From Pseudonocardia sp. T1-2H (GTDB lineage Bacteria; Actinomycetota; Actinomycetes; Mycobacteriales; Pseudonocardiaceae), in NCBI RefSeq assembly GCF_038039215.1, contig NZ_JBBPCL010000001.1, positions 1,984,001 through 2,048,000 on the forward strand: a DNA stretch of 64,000 nucleotides. The letters are read 5' to 3'. Below the pieces are notes generated by a model that saw only the letters and a program-made list of their open reading frames with translations, was not told the DNA's origin and did not search any database. Positions 63,161 to 64,000 of the stretch are shown one piece after another. The first letter of the stretch is position 1, and every line of letters starts with the position of its first letter. The translations under genes were made by a program, and so were the position numbers.

Positions 63161-64000
63161 CAGCCCACCGTCCGGTGGCGGACCTGAGGCAGCACCTCGC
63201 GCGCGGTGAGCTGCACGACTTCCTTGGCGCGGTCGGTGGCCACCGGGGCCAGGTCCACCGCGTCGGCACCGGCGTCGATCAGGGCCTGGATCTTCGCCGC
63301 GCACTCGTCCGGGTCGCCGGCGACGACGAGGTCCTCGACCCACTGGTCGGGCATCTCGCGCAGGATCAGCGCGGCGGGGTCGTCGCCGCCCCGCTGATAC
63401 ATGTCCCACAGCTCGTCGCCGATGCCGTAGATGTCGGTGAGGCCGGACTTCGGCACCGCCGCGAGGTAGAACGCGGCGGCGGTCCGCGCCTCCTGCTTGG
63501 CCTTCGCGCCGTCCTTGTCGACCGAGTAGAGCGCGTAGCACGACACGCGGTGGTGCTCGCCCTCGCGACCGGCCTTGGCCTGTCCCTCCGCGACCCGCTC
63601 ACGCAGCCAGCGCAGGTACTTCGTCCCGGCGAGCACCGACACCAGGGTGGCGTCGGCGATCTCGCCCGACAGGTTGAGCATCCGGGGCCCGATGACGCCC
63701 ATGTAGATCGGCAGCTTCGTCGTGGCCGGGTGCACCAGCTGGATCTTGTCGAACGAGTGGACCTTGCCCTCGTAGGTGACCTCCTCGCCGTCCAGCAGCC
63801 GGCGCACGTTGGTGACCGTCTCGCGCATCGCGGTGTAGGGGGACTTAGGCATGACGCCCATCTGCTCCACCCAGTGCGGGACGCCGAGCCCGATACCGGG
63901 CCAGACCCGCCCGGGGTACATGCGGTCGATCGTGGCGAGCTCCATGGCCAGCGCCGCGGGGTGGCGCGCCATCGCGGACACCACACCCACGCCGACCTTG
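63160..64000 (-). CDS. LLM-class (F420/FMN-dependent) oxidoreductase, C-terminal part (runs off the window)
   Basis: The visible 280 residues are the C-terminal part of a luciferase-like enzyme: VGVVSAMARHPAALAMELAT, the active-site loop GRVWPGIGLGVPHWVEQMG, then MRETVTNVRRLLDGEEVTYE. C-terminal landmarks are PIYMGVIGPRMLNLSGEIAD and VVAGDPDECAAKIQALIDAG. It resembles methylene-H4MPT-reductase-like F420 enzymes. The gene starts beyond base 64000. It is first of the visible genes in the LLM-hyuA-DUF917 operon and probably reduces or oxidises the ring before HyuA acts. Confidence 0.83.
   Translation of the reverse strand, partial: KVGVGVVSAMARHPAALAMELATIDRMYPGRVWPGIGLGVPHWVEQMGVMPKSPYTAMRETVTNVRRLLDGEEVTYEGKVHSFDKIQLVHPATTKLPIYMGVIGPRMLNLSGEIADATLVSVLAGTKYLRWLRERVAEGQAKAGREGEHHRVSCYALYSVDKDGAKAKQEARTAAAFYLAAVPKSGLTDIYGIGDELWDMYQRGGDDPAALILREMPDQWVEDLVVAGDPDECAAKIQALIDAGADAVDLAPVATDRAKEVVQLTAREVLPQVRHRTVG

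Noticed and set aside
1..64000. CRISPR arrays, tRNA or rRNA genes, insertion sequences
   Set aside because: I saw no regularly spaced repeats, cloverleaf sequence, rRNA segment or transposase motif on either strand.

Overview
The window is about 73% G+C DNA with GTG/TTG starts, ATGA/GTGA gene overlaps and an actinobacterial gene set (SARP/AfsR regulators, F420-type luciferase-like oxidoreductase, Nit1C-like proteins). It most resembles a Pseudonocardiaceae chromosome, perhaps Pseudonocardia; that is an impression, not a measurement. No rRNA, tRNA, CRISPR, transposase or phage gene was seen. Almost every gene is catabolic, a cofactor enzyme, a transporter or a regulator.

Region 1 (1-18 kb): sugar-acid catabolism. 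After a partial sodium/solute symporter and a 560-bp patch with gene remnants (one clearly larC-like) comes a four-carbon sugar-acid set: DUF1537 kinase, PdxA2-type dehydrogenase, LarA-like racemase, UxaA-type dehydratase, IlvD/Edd-type dehydratase, a LysR regulator and a zinc alcohol dehydrogenase. Then follow an Nramp-related transporter, an IclR regulator, KDPG aldolase, KDG kinase, a second Nramp-related transporter, a GlcD-like FAD dehydrogenase and a GntR regulator.

Region 2 (19-43 kb): an unusual cofactor/nitrogen block. larE-larB-larC make the nickel-pincer nucleotide. An operon at 22.7-28.3 kb matches the bacterial coenzyme M pathway (ComA/XcbB, two aspartase/fumarase-type lyases, a D-cysteine-desulfhydrase-like PLP enzyme) plus one Cys-rich unknown. 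Next come an XRE-cupin regulator, a CoA-disulfide-reductase-like flavoprotein, Nit1C-type proteins (MSMEG_0572-, 0567- and 0565-like), an AfsR-type regulator, carbamate kinase, the three oxamate-carbamoyltransferase subunits (FdrA, AllG, AllH) and a cobalt-type nitrile hydratase with its accessory protein. A shared DNA motif, TATC(C/G)GATAGTA or a variant, sits at five promoters here and suggests one regulon. My main hypothesis is a coenzyme M-dependent cyanide or nitrile assimilation route in which a CoM thiocyanate is hydrated and phosphorolysed to carbamoyl phosphate, yielding ATP.

Region 3 (43-64 kb): an alpha/beta hydrolase, a MalT-ATPase/SARP regulator, then an apparent N-heterocycle or amide degradation island: amidohydrolase, APC permease, FAD monooxygenase, SCP2-like protein, a three-subunit molybdenum hydroxylase with CoxD/CoxE maturation proteins, RidA, FAH-family hydrolase, a hemerythrin protein, DUF917, HyuA and an LLM oxidoreductase cut by the window end.

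Eight genes are interrupted by single-base indels at or beside short G/C runs (near 14.0, 19.95, 28.7, 32.6, 35.7, 36.7, 47.6 and 59.75 kb). Restoring one base gives a full-length protein each time, so these are probably sequencing errors rather than real pseudogenes; they are annotated as single CDSs spanning the shift.
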